Below, piece after piece: positions 41,646-49,294 of a stretch of 64,000 bases of DNA (within the stretch, counting starts at the first letter, position 1; every line of letters starts with the position of its first letter). The position numbers were made by a program, and so were the translations under genes. The stretch covers positions 62,001 through 126,000 of the forward strand of contig WRHO01000002.1 of the NCBI GenBank assembly GCA_009783205.1, in the 5' to 3' direction. The notes under the pieces are model-generated. The model was not told the DNA's origin, did no database searches, and saw nothing but the letters and a program-made list of their open reading frames with translations. The stretch is from Oscillospiraceae bacterium. GTDB taxonomy: Bacteria > Bacillota > Clostridia > Oscillospirales > Ruminococcaceae.

Positions 41646-43421
41646 ATGTTAAATACCGATTCACAGGACACAAATATCGAGAACGAGACGGTCGCCGAGG
41701 AGTCTAATGTCTCTGAAGGCGTCGAATACGCCGCAAATGAACAAAACGAAAAAGACTTTCCGAAAAAGAAAAAAGGCGGGCGGGTATTGGTTCTTGTACT
41801 CATACTTTTGTTGATTACCGCGGCGGTTTATTATTTTGTTTTCGGCGGGTTTTCACAATACGGGGTTCAAAAAGACTCAATTGTTTTACACGGGAATAAT
41901 CAAACCTTTGTTATTTGTAACAACGGCGATTCCACCATGTTAGACGAACACCTTTTTGAATATCGGGTTTCTTTAACCGGCGATAAGGGCGCGTTTATTA
42001 CAAATTGGAATTATGATAAAAACGCGGGGAATCTGTACTATGTCGGCGATAAGGGCAGACCAAAACGCGTAGGCGAGAACGTCAACGGCTTTACAATGTC
42101 CGATTCGGGAAACGGAATTGCTTATTATACCGATTTTAATATCGAAACCGATACTGCCGTACTAAATTTGTATAACGGCACCTCTTCCTCGGTGATTGAT
42201 ACCGAGGCTTATTATAATTTCGGTGCGGGTATAAACACCTTAGCTATATCGCCCGACGGCAAAACAATTTGCTATATAAAAGATGTACAGGGGGGGAACG
42301 TCGCCTGTATCAGCACTAACGGCGGAAAGGGCGTCGAGCTGAAAAACGGAAGCGAGATAATGCCGATAGCAATTGCGAACGAAGCCAAATATCTCTATTA
42401 TATTAACACGGTAACCGACCAATCGTTTTATGTTCAAAAGGGAATTAACGGCGAACCGCAAAGACTCGGAAGCGGAAGCATTAATTCGGCGTTCTTCAAT
42501 AAAAGCTATTCGCAGATTGTTTTTAACGAGCTTTCGGACACCTGGACAAGCTTTATAAGCAGGGACGGCGGCGAGAGAAAACTTTTTGTCAACGGGCAGA
42601 CGGTTGATTTTATTATCCCGCAAAAGGGACAGGCTGTGGAAAACGATTTTTATAAGGTTTTTGGGTTTTCCGATTTTAAAAACAAGGTGTTTAGTTCGGA
42701 CGGCGGGTTATTTGTCGTAAACGGCAAATATTCGAGCGAAAGAATTTCACAAAGTATGGTAAAAGCGACCTTAAGCAAAAACGGAAGACGGGTGTTTTTC
42801 ATGAGCGGCGACAGGTTGTTATCGGCGTCCGTATCCAACCCCGACGGTAAGAAAATCGTCTTTGCCGAGTCCGCAAAGGATTTTGTTCTCACCTCCGGCG
42901 GCAGTATATATTATGTAAACGATTCGGGCGTACTCTACCGACAAAGCTCGAGAAACGCATATAACAACCCCGAAGGCATATGGGTCACAGAGTTTGTCTC
43001 TGCGGAAAGTCTTTCGATATCGGGTAAAGGCGTTGTTTATTTTTTGAACAGAGACGGGTATTTGGTATCCGTGACCGGAAAAAGCAGACACAGGATTCGC
43101 GGAAATGTCGAACGTATACGAGTGTATAATAACAACGCCTTGTATTTTATCGACGAGGGTGACGGATATTACGACGTCTACAGAAGCGGCGGCGGCAATA
43201 GCTTTAAACGTATATTCATCGACGCAAAGCTGTTTCTCGGTTCAGACGAACCCGAAGCCGATTTCAGAGATTCTATCAATTATTACAGCGAAAACGATTT
43301 CCGTCATTTTGAAGAAGAAGCGGAAAATTACCAAGACGGCGTTAATAATTACGACGAATATGATGATTTTTATGACGACGACGCTCGCGATTACGATTAT
43401 GACAACGATTATCGCGATTAA
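41646..43421 (+). CDS. Membrane-anchored beta-propeller-like protein
   Basis: A 591-residue protein. Acidic cytoplasmic start (1-40), lysine-rich stop-transfer KKKKGGR and one membrane segment (VLVLVLILLLITAAVYYFVF, about 48-67), so the bulk is outside the cell. The outer part has repeated WD40-like/TolB-like blades, such as ISPDGKTICYIKDVQGGNVACI and KNGRRVFFMSGDRLLSASV. Tail is Tyr/Asp-rich (YDEYDDFYDDDARDYDYDN). No catalytic motif. It may sense or scaffold at the surface. Confidence 0.68.
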   Translation: MLNTDSQDTNIENETVAEESNVSEGVEYAANEQNEKDFPKKKKGGRVLVLVLILLLITAAVYYFVFGGFSQYGVQKDSIVLHGNNQTFVICNNGDSTMLDEHLFEYRVSLTGDKGAFITNWNYDKNAGNLYYVGDKGRPKRVGENVNGFTMSDSGNGIAYYTDFNIETDTAVLNLYNGTSSSVIDTEAYYNFGAGINTLAISPDGKTICYIKDVQGGNVACISTNGGKGVELKNGSEIMPIAIANEAKYLYYINTVTDQSFYVQKGINGEPQRLGSGSINSAFFNKSYSQIVFNELSDTWTSFISRDGGERKLFVNGQTVDFIIPQKGQAVENDFYKVFGFSDFKNKVFSSDGGLFVVNGKYSSERISQSMVKATLSKNGRRVFFMSGDRLLSASVSNPDGKKIVFAESAKDFVLTSGGSIYYVNDSGVLYRQSSRNAYNNPEGIWVTEFVSAESLSISGKGVVYFLNRDGYLVSVTGKSRHRIRGNVERIRVYNNNALYFIDEGDGYYDVYRSGGGNSFKRIFIDAKLFLGSDEPEADFRDSINYYSENDFRHFEEEAENYQDGVNNYDEYDDFYDDDARDYDYDNDYRD

Positions 43422-43430
43422 AAGCTTGTA

Positions 43431-43485
43431 AAAAATGCCCGATGTCAACCGTAGGAACACCCCGCTGTTGATATCGGGCATTTTT
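43431..43485 (+). terminator. Terminator after membrane propeller gene
   Basis: Long hairpin AAAAATGCCCGAT...ATCGGGCATTTTT with additional TCAAC/GTTGA pairing inside. Confidence 0.8.
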
Positions 43486-43579
43486 GGAACGGTAAAAGAG
43501 TATATGCGCGAATACACCAAAAAAAACGAGTTTAAGCTTATATTTTAACAATATATTAAATATTTTTATAAAAAAAGTA

Positions 43580-43608
43580 TTGACATGGGTGTTTTTTAAG
43601 GTTATAAT
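43580..43608 (+). promoter_or_regulatory. Promoter of rplM-rpsI
   Basis: TTGACA (43580-43585), 17 bp, TATAAT (43603-43608). The 90-base leader has two copies of TTAAACAAGAGAT (43623, 43660), which might form part of a ribosomal protein leader, but I see no clear L13-type fold. Confidence 0.85.
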
Positions 43609-43700
43609 GTCCTCTGTTAAAGTTAAACAAGAGATGAGTCCGCGGGGAGAATCTTGACGTTAAACAAGAGATAAAGAAAAAGAAAGAGGGGGAGATTAGT

Positions 43701-44138
43701 ATGTCTACTTTTATGCCCAAGGCGCAGGAAATTGAGCGCAAATGGTATATTATCGACGCCGCCGATAAACCGTTGGGGCGTGTCGCAACAATAGCGGCAA
43801 CAATCCTCAGAGGTAAGCACAAGCCGTTATTCGCACCTCATTGTGATTGCGGAGACCATGTAATTATTTTGAACTGTGAAAAAGCGGTATTGACCGGAAA
43901 CAAGTCTCAAAAGAAGTATTACCGTTGGCACACCGGTTGGATAGGCGGTTTAAAAGAGATTCGTTATGATAAGCTTATGGCGAGTAAACCCGAAAAAGCC
44001 ATGACGCTCGCGGTAAACGGAATGTTGCCTAATACCACGCTCGGCAGAAAAGCATTAACGAGGCTTCGCACCTATCGAGGTGAAGAACACAAAAACGCGG
44101 CTCAAAAGCCGGAGGTATGGAAGGGGGATAACCTATGA
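43701..44138 (+). CDS. rplM: Large ribosomal subunit protein uL13
   Basis: A 145-residue 50S protein: [61 protein letters not shown], all as in uL13. Strong GAGGGGGAGA site. Overlaps rpsI by 4 bases, the usual coupled pair. Confidence 0.97.
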   Translation: MSTFMPKAQEIERKWYIIDAADKPLGRVATIAATILRGKHKPLFAPHCDCGDHVIILNCEKAVLTGNKSQKKYYRWHTGWIGGLKEIRYDKLMASKPEKAMTLAVNGMLPNTTLGRKALTRLRTYRGEEHKNAAQKPEVWKGDNL

Positions 44139-44542
44139 CGGTAACATACAACTCGAAGCCGTATTATTACGGCACCGGAAGAAGGAAACACTCTGTAGCG
44201 CGAGTAAGGGTTTATCCCGGAAGCGGTACAATCACAATTAATAAAAGAGATATTGAAGATTATTTCGGTCTCGACACCTTAAAGCTTATTGCGCGGCAAC
44301 CGTTGGCATTAACGGGAACCGTCGAAAAGTTTGACATTATTTGTACGGTTGCCGGCGGCGGCGTAACGGGACAGGCGGGGGCAATTCGACACGGCGTATC
44401 CCGCGCATTGCTCCAGTACAGCGAAGAGCTTCGCCCCGTACTCAAAAAGGCGGGCTTCCTTACCCGCGACCCGAGAATGAAGGAACGTAAGAAATACGGT
44501 CTTAAAGCGGCAAGAAGGGCTCCGCAGTTCTCAAAAAGATAA
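44135..44542 (+). CDS. rpsI: Small ribosomal subunit protein uS9
   Basis: A 135-residue 30S protein: [71 protein letters not shown] end. The C-terminal SKR contacts the P-site tRNA. Followed by a strong terminator. Confidence 0.97.
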   Translation: MTVTYNSKPYYYGTGRRKHSVARVRVYPGSGTITINKRDIEDYFGLDTLKLIARQPLALTGTVEKFDIICTVAGGGVTGQAGAIRHGVSRALLQYSEELRPVLKKAGFLTRDPRMKERKKYGLKAARRAPQFSKR

Positions 44543-44560
44543 TTATATTGCAAAAGCAAA

Positions 44561-44590
44561 AGGGCGGGTTGTACAAACCCGTCCTTTTTT
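44561..44590 (+). terminator. Terminator after rpsI
   Basis: GGGCGGGTT tgtac AAACCCGTCC-like hairpin followed by TTTTTT. Confidence 0.85.
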
Positions 44591-44635
44591 GGCTATTTTT
44601 TTGCCCACCCTTTGGGCTTATCTCTTATTTTGTTG

Positions 44636-44824
44636 CTACTTTGCTTTAAACGAGCGACAATCGGTTCCGCCGCCCGTACCCGTTGTATTTGTCGGCGCGG
44701 TTGCGTTACCATGCGTTCCGACGGTAATCTTTTGTAACGCGCAATAGTTGCTGTCGCAACAATGATTGGCACAGCTCGTCACCGAACATTCGATATTTTT
44801 ATTAACACAATTATTATTGTTCAT
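44636..44824 (-). CDS. DUF1540 domain protein
   Basis: A 62-residue Cys-rich protein, MNNNNCVNKNIECSVTSC, CANHCCDSNYCALQKITVGTHG, then a Thr/Gly tail with a last Cys (DCRSFKAK). This is the DUF1540 pattern of small proteins in Clostridia, possibly metal-binding. The ATG at 44824 is favoured over the longer frame from 44845. Confidence 0.85.
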   Translation of the reverse strand: MNNNNCVNKNIECSVTSCANHCCDSNYCALQKITVGTHGNATAPTNTTGTGGGTDCRSFKAK

Positions 44825-44849
44825 AATACTAAATCCCACTTTCAAATTT

Positions 44850-44868
44850 TATACCGTTTAACGGTATA
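44850..44868. repeat. Palindrome TATACCGTTTAACGGTATA
   Basis: Perfect 9-bp arms with a one-base centre. Its arms resemble the end of MITE-like element B, as if an element had collapsed to its two ends. Confidence 0.45.
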
Positions 44869-44891
44869 GTGAAATTAGTATTAACAATTTT

Positions 44892-45356
44892 TCAGTACAT
44901 ATTCCTGTCCCGTTTATTATTCCATTTGTCAAATACCCGCCGACATTCGTCCGGGTCAACAATTTTAATTGAGAGTTTTTCTCCGTTAAAATCGTTTTTA
45001 ATAAAATCGTACATATCCTCGTCGTCAAACCCCGCGCCCGCCGCATCTCTTGCGGTCGCGCCGTAATACAATTGCGGGATTTTTGCCCACATAATCGCGC
45101 TCATGCACATCGGACACGGCATACAGGTCGAATATATCTCACAATCGCTTAAAGAGAACCTATCTAAAAGCCGACAGGCTTCGCGTATTGCCGCTATTTC
45201 CGCGTGCATTGTGGGGTCGTTGGTAAGCAATACGCGATTATGCTCACAGGCGATTATATTCCCGTTTTGAACGATTGCCGCCCCGAACGGCCCGCCGTGC
45301 CCTTGTTCAACGCCGTTTAATGCCGATTCTGCCGCCTTTTGCATATATTTATTCAT
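44892..45356 (-). CDS. guaD: Guanine deaminase-type nucleoside deaminase
   Basis: A 154-residue zinc deaminase of the cytidine deaminase fold. GGPFGAAIV, TMHAEIAAIREAC (His zinc ligand and catalytic Glu), STCMPCPMCMSAI (two Cys ligands), AKIPQLYYGATARDAAGAGFDDEDMY, which closely follows B. subtilis GuaD (156 residues). Converts guanine to xanthine. Overlaps the upstream lipoprotein gene by 8 bases. Confidence 0.88.
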   Translation of the reverse strand: MNKYMQKAAESALNGVEQGHGGPFGAAIVQNGNIIACEHNRVLLTNDPTMHAEIAAIREACRLLDRFSLSDCEIYSTCMPCPMCMSAIMWAKIPQLYYGATARDAAGAGFDDEDMYDFIKNDFNGEKLSIKIVDPDECRRVFDKWNNKRDRNMY

Positions 45357-46413
45357 GCGTATGAGCGTCCCCCTTCGAATCCTTTTCGTTTTGTTTTAAC
45401 GCGCCCGCTTCGGCGAGTCTTTTTGCTTTATTTTTCTTGTATCGTTTTATTACAATAATCAAAATAATTGTAACGGGGAGCCACAACGGTGAAGTCACTA
45501 ACAGAATAATCACCAACCACTGTGCCAACGCCGCGATTGTGTTTATAACCGATTTAAACCCGCTACTTATATAATACCCCATGTCTTTACCGCTCAACGC
45601 GCCCCATTCGACCTCGCGACGTTGTGCGTCGGGGTCGTTTTCTTGGTGCATGGAAAGCGTTACGGTCGCCATATCAACCAAATCGGCGAGAACACGCAAC
45701 CGCCCCTCGGTTGCTTCTATTTCTTCGGTAATATTGTCGATTGTTCTTTGGATTTGTATGATTTCTTCAACACTGTCTGCGTTTTCGAGAAGCTTATAGT
45801 AGCTTTCGAGCGATTTGCGCTTGGTTTCGAGGCGGGTCGTAAGGTCATAAAACTCTGCGGTTACATCGTCCGCGTCAATCCGCGAGTTGATTATCTTGAC
45901 CTTATCGCCGACATAATTTAAAAAGTCGTCAAGCTTATCGGGCGGGATTTTCATTACCGACATAACATATGAATATGAATCGCCGTTGTTTATTTCGCCG
46001 GAAAACTCGTGTCCGCCGATTGTGCCGCAAAACGCAAGAAGCTCGCCGTATACCTGTGCCATATCTTGTTCCTTGGACGTTTCGACGCTCAAATAAGCGT
46101 TGCGTATAATTTTACGGGTATGCTGCGGGTTAGATGCAGACACGCCCGCCACCTCATTAATTTCGAGTCGGTTGCGGGTTTCGTTTATTGCGGTGTTTGA
46201 AGAAGACCAATCAGCATCTTCAAACTCTTCAGCTTCTGCATAATAATCATAATCGTTTTCCGCTACGGCTTGTGTGTTTTTATAATTCATACCGACGCCG
46301 TCGTCTAAAGCTTCGCTTATAACCATATTCCTGCACCCGGTAAAACAGGTTATGCAAAGCAACCCCACAGAAAGTATTATTAGTATTCTCTTCATTTTCT
46401 TCATTCTCTTCAT
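45349..46413 (-). CDS. DUF4349 lipoprotein
   Basis: A 354-residue exported lipoprotein: lipobox FTGC near residue 27, disordered acidic linker, DUF4349 domain (RKIIRNAYLSVETSKEQ...VKIINSRIDADDVTAEFYDL), a long coiled coil (TRLETKRKSLESYYKLLE...EIEATEGRLRVL) and a late membrane segment (WLVIILLVTSPLWLPVTIILIIV) with a Lys-rich tail. The role is unknown. The ATG at 46413 has AGGAGAG at about 9 bases; two alternative ATGs are 6 bases upstream and nearby downstream. Confidence 0.85.
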   Translation of the reverse strand: MKRMKKMKRILIILSVGLLCITCFTGCRNMVISEALDDGVGMNYKNTQAVAENDYDYYAEAEEFEDADWSSSNTAINETRNRLEINEVAGVSASNPQHTRKIIRNAYLSVETSKEQDMAQVYGELLAFCGTIGGHEFSGEINNGDSYSYVMSVMKIPPDKLDDFLNYVGDKVKIINSRIDADDVTAEFYDLTTRLETKRKSLESYYKLLENADSVEEIIQIQRTIDNITEEIEATEGRLRVLADLVDMATVTLSMHQENDPDAQRREVEWGALSGKDMGYYISSGFKSVINTIAALAQWLVIILLVTSPLWLPVTIILIIVIKRYKKNKAKRLAEAGALKQNEKDSKGDAHTHE

Positions 46414-46466
46414 GACCATATCTCTCCTTTTTATAATATAGCGGAATTTTCACCTCGACGATTACA

Positions 46467-46495
46467 CGAAACAGGTTTTCGGAGGTTGCATATAT
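46467..46495 (+). repeat. Copy of the rex ribosome-site region
   Basis: 26 of 29 bases match 59232-59260, which holds the rex ribosome site (TTTTCGGAGGTTGC). Here no gene follows on the plus strand, so it looks like a stray copy. Confidence 0.4.
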
Positions 46496-46542
46496 TATAA
46501 AAACAATTTAAAGATGTAAAAGGTTGCACAAATTACAGAAAA

Positions 46543-48078
46543 TTAAAAAACAAAATCACCTAAATCAAAGTCGTCCAAATCAAAGTCGCCGAAATCAAAA
46601 TCGTCCATGTCCCAATCCTGCATTCCGTTAAACGCGTCCATTCCCCCGCCTAACCCTTGCAGAAGGTTTTGTTGTAACAATAAGCCGATTATATCATAAA
46701 CGCCGTTATTGTCGAGGTCTTCGGTTAATGTCGAAATCGCGCCGAGAAGCTCCATTCCTATAGTTGCCAATTGTTCCTCGTTGCTTAAATCAACGGCGTT
46801 TGTCGAATCGAGCGCGGGGGCGGCTTTTGAATCGGCTTTATCGCTCCACGACGCTTCTACGTCCGCAAAGGCTATACCGTTTACAAAAATTTCACCGTTA
46901 AAGCTCCCCTTTTTGCCGTCTTTTAATGTTCCGTTGACGCCTATATTATAACCTTCAATGCCGTTAATCTTGAGTTCAAATTCGCCCGATTTTTTATTGC
47001 CGGTTGCGTTGATGTTATAATTGTTCCCGTCTAAGTTACAGATTACCTCGGTGAAAAAGTCGTCTTTATTCTTATAGGTTGTTATTTCGATTTTTTCATT
47101 TGACCCTTGTTCATCGTAGGGCGTGATAACCCGCTTTACAATGTCCGAGCCGTTTATATAAACCGTCATAACCGCACTCGCTTCCGGCGCGTCAATCGCC
47201 TCGAGCGCGCTTTCGGACTCGCTTATTGCCCCCGCAAGCATCATGTCGAGCATACCGCTCGCTTCGGGCATAGCCATTTTTACTATTTCGTCAATAAAAG
47301 TTCGAATTTCTTGATTATTCTTAACCTCGTTTAAAACCGCAATTACAACTTTATAAGCTATTTCGTCGGTTATTTCTATTTCCATTTTGCTTGTCGTTAT
47401 AACCGTTCCGTTAATCTCAAGCTCTACATCGTTTTCGGGTTCGATTTCCGCAATATATGCAAAATACTCGTCTAAAACGACATTAATGAGCGCGTCAATC
47501 GCCGCTTTTGAGGGGAGTTCCGGAACCTCGCCGTTTACACCCGCCTTGAACCCCATGGAAAACCCTTCCATAAAGCTCGACATAATAACACCGCTATCAA
47601 TTGAGGCGTCGCCGAGTTGTTCAAGCATCGACATATCCGCAAAGAGATATTTGTCGAGTATTTTGGGAAGATTTATAATGACTTGCTCCTTGCTCAACCA
47701 AACATCTGCGGCTAAAATTTCCTTATCGCCGTTTTTGTACACTATGTTGGAGAAGCCCTCGTCATTGTCGCTCGAGCCGTTTATTTCGAACACGGTTGGG
47801 TTAATCTCGTTCGCACCCAATAAATCCGCCAAAAACGTCTTAGGTGTTATCGAGAGGGTTAAACTCTGTTGCGTTTTATTATTGTCGGTAAGCTTTTGGA
47901 ACGCCGCTTCTAATGTAGAATACTCCGACACGGCGTTTGTGATTAATGCGCGTTCCGCTCTTTCATATGACGCCGCGCCCGTCTTCTCGCTACAGCCGGT
48001 GAACGCGAATACCCCCGTAACCATTGCGAGGGTCGCTATAACCGCCGTTAAAATGTACAATTTGCTGTTTCTTTTCAT
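46543..48078 (-). CDS. Large lipoprotein of unknown function
   Basis: A 511-residue exported lipoprotein; signal peptide with lipobox FAFTGC, then a soluble beta-rich body (KTQQSLTLSITPKTFLADLLG..., GNNYNINATGNKKSGEFELKINGIEGY). Ends with an Asp/Phe six-residue repeat (DDFDFGDFDLDDFDLGDF) coded by an 18-base tandem repeat. It resembles uncharacterised Clostridia lipoproteins. The start at 48078 follows the GGAAAGG cassette. Confidence 0.75.
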   Translation of the reverse strand: MKRNSKLYILTAVIATLAMVTGVFAFTGCSEKTGAASYERAERALITNAVSEYSTLEAAFQKLTDNNKTQQSLTLSITPKTFLADLLGANEINPTVFEINGSSDNDEGFSNIVYKNGDKEILAADVWLSKEQVIINLPKILDKYLFADMSMLEQLGDASIDSGVIMSSFMEGFSMGFKAGVNGEVPELPSKAAIDALINVVLDEYFAYIAEIEPENDVELEINGTVITTSKMEIEITDEIAYKVVIAVLNEVKNNQEIRTFIDEIVKMAMPEASGMLDMMLAGAISESESALEAIDAPEASAVMTVYINGSDIVKRVITPYDEQGSNEKIEITTYKNKDDFFTEVICNLDGNNYNINATGNKKSGEFELKINGIEGYNIGVNGTLKDGKKGSFNGEIFVNGIAFADVEASWSDKADSKAAPALDSTNAVDLSNEEQLATIGMELLGAISTLTEDLDNNGVYDIIGLLLQQNLLQGLGGGMDAFNGMQDWDMDDFDFGDFDLDDFDLGDFVF

Positions 48079-48116
48079 AAATATGACCATTCCTTTCCGA
48101 GGTACAAAACCTCTAC
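48076..48116 (-). promoter_or_regulatory. Hairpin + GGAAAGG translation cassette, copy 9
   Basis: Minus strand: AGAGGTtttgtACCTC hairpin, GGAAAGG, 13 bases (AATGGTCATATTT) and ATG at 48078. The stem bases differ from the GAGCT type but pairing is kept, a compensatory change. Confidence 0.78.
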
Positions 48117-48172
48117 GAATAAAAGCCTATCCAGCTTCGGGGCGGCAGAGCCACCCCTGCCAGCTTTTATTC
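48117..48172. repeat. Long inverted repeat upstream of lipoprotein gene
   Basis: Outer arms GAATAAAAGC/GCTTTTATTC and an inner GC-rich hairpin (GGGGCGG cagag CCACCCC). No T run; likely a REP-like element or leader structure. TATACTCCTT, as in element A, is at 48179. Confidence 0.5.
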
Positions 48173-48315
48173 AAACTTATACTCCTTCATTAATAAATTA
48201 GAACCTGTGTTTAATCTGTCCTCACTGATATATAATACTACAATATTCGAAAAATGTCAATATGAAATATTTTGTTTAATAAAGCCGAACGATTGTGAAC
48301 TCGCTCGGCTTTATT

Positions 48316-49149
48316 CTATGACATATTCTTTAATTTTGCTTCAAGTTCTGCGATTCGTGCGTCCTTATCAGCAAGCTGTGAATCCTTGTCGGCAACAACA
48401 TCTTTCCATTTTTCCTCCGCTCTCGCTTGGTTATCCCATTCCATTTTTTGACGAGAATCGTATAAAAGGCGGGTTTGTTCATCGGCGGACAACTCCATAA
48501 GACGAACAACGGCATTTTTTACTTGTGGATTTCGTTCTGCTAACATGACAAATTCCTCCTTATCTTTAGCGGACAAAAATCTCGTCCACCACCATAATTG
48601 AGTGCCGTCATCGGCGGTCGGGGCTTTGGGTAATTCGATTGAATGAATTTCTAATATGTCGGAAAATTCCGAGCCTGTTTCAAGGTCATAGAGAGTGTAG
48701 CGGTTGTGGTATTTTTCGCTGTCGTTTATAAAATTATGAGCGGTTATAATTATGCTGATGACTTTTTTTAACACAGAATGGTCGTTGCCGGACTTCATTT
48801 GCCCTGTTATCATCTTTGCCGCATAGAATACTACACGTTCCTGAAGCACAGGCGAAGGTTCTACTTGTATTTCCACATTGACGAGCTTGCCCGTCTTTGT
48901 CTTGACTTTCACATCTAATATACCGAGCTTATCGCCCTTGTATTCACGCAGTAGATGAGGGTCAACAATGGTAATCTCGCTGTATTCATCTTGAGAGAGT
49001 TTCAGAAGAACCGACTGCAACAAGCTTGTCAGCCGCTCAACCCCGTTTTCATCGCCGAACAACAGCTTAAAAATATAATCGTCAGTCGGTGACAGTATTT
49101 CGGGTATCTCGTCATTAATTTGCTCTATATCCTTGTTTTTATCGCTCAA
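48316..49149 (-). CDS. Rpn/PD-(D/E)XK nuclease-family protein
   Basis: A 277-residue protein of the Rpn-like recombination-promoting nuclease/transposase-associated family (PD-(D/E)XK fold). Start region SPTDDYIFKLLFGDENG, then nuclease core GDKLGILDVKVKTKTGKLVNVEIQV (D...ExQ) and VVFYAAKMITGQMKSG. A C-terminal coiled coil (VADKDSQLADKDARIAELEAKL) is usual. I chose TTG 49149 (GGGGG seven bases upstream); TTG 49164 is the alternative. Members spread as selfish or horizontally moved genes. Confidence 0.83.
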   Translation of the reverse strand: MSDKNKDIEQINDEIPEILSPTDDYIFKLLFGDENGVERLTSLLQSVLLKLSQDEYSEITIVDPHLLREYKGDKLGILDVKVKTKTGKLVNVEIQVEPSPVLQERVVFYAAKMITGQMKSGNDHSVLKKVISIIITAHNFINDSEKYHNRYTLYDLETGSEFSDILEIHSIELPKAPTADDGTQLWWWTRFLSAKDKEEFVMLAERNPQVKNAVVRLMELSADEQTRLLYDSRQKMEWDNQARAEEKWKDVVADKDSQLADKDARIAELEAKLKNMS

Positions 49150-49177
49150 AGTTAGAACCCCCAATCCTTATAACTTC

Positions 49178-49206
49178 ATTCTAACATAATCAATGCTAAA
49201 TGTCAA
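49178..49206 (-). promoter_or_regulatory. Promoter of Rpn-family gene
   Basis: Minus strand: TTGACA (49206-49201), 17 bp, TAGAAT (49183-49178). Confidence 0.6.
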
Positions 49207-49224
49207 CGAGAATTTTTTAACATA

Positions 49225-49253
49225 GAATTTGAAATTTAAACGGCGAATTTTTT
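49225..49253. repeat. 29-bp intergenic repeat, copy 2
   Basis: Reverse-complement copy (28 of 29) of 1132-1160, again just upstream of a TTGACA promoter on the strand read. Confidence 0.6.
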
Positions 49254-49270
49254 ACAAATCCGCCGTTTAA
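49236..49270 (-). terminator. Hairpin after secreted dockerin gene
   Basis: TTAAACGGCG / CGCCGTTTAA with a 15-base loop, 25 bases after the stop on the minus strand. Weak T run. Confidence 0.45.
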
Positions 49271-49294
49271 TATAATTATATTGTGAGGTCGCTC

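Noticed and set aside
41099-41803. Minus-strand open frame of 234 codons
   Set aside because: Covers the acidic-repeat gene and a promoter region; the proline repeats are the antisense of the Glu/Ser repeat.
43609-43700. Ribosomal protein leader RNA (L13 type)
   Set aside because: I could not find a supported fold; only the short AAACAAGAG repeats are visible.
48316-49149. Complete transposon around the Rpn-family gene
   Set aside because: No terminal inverted repeats or target duplications seen at the gene's borders.
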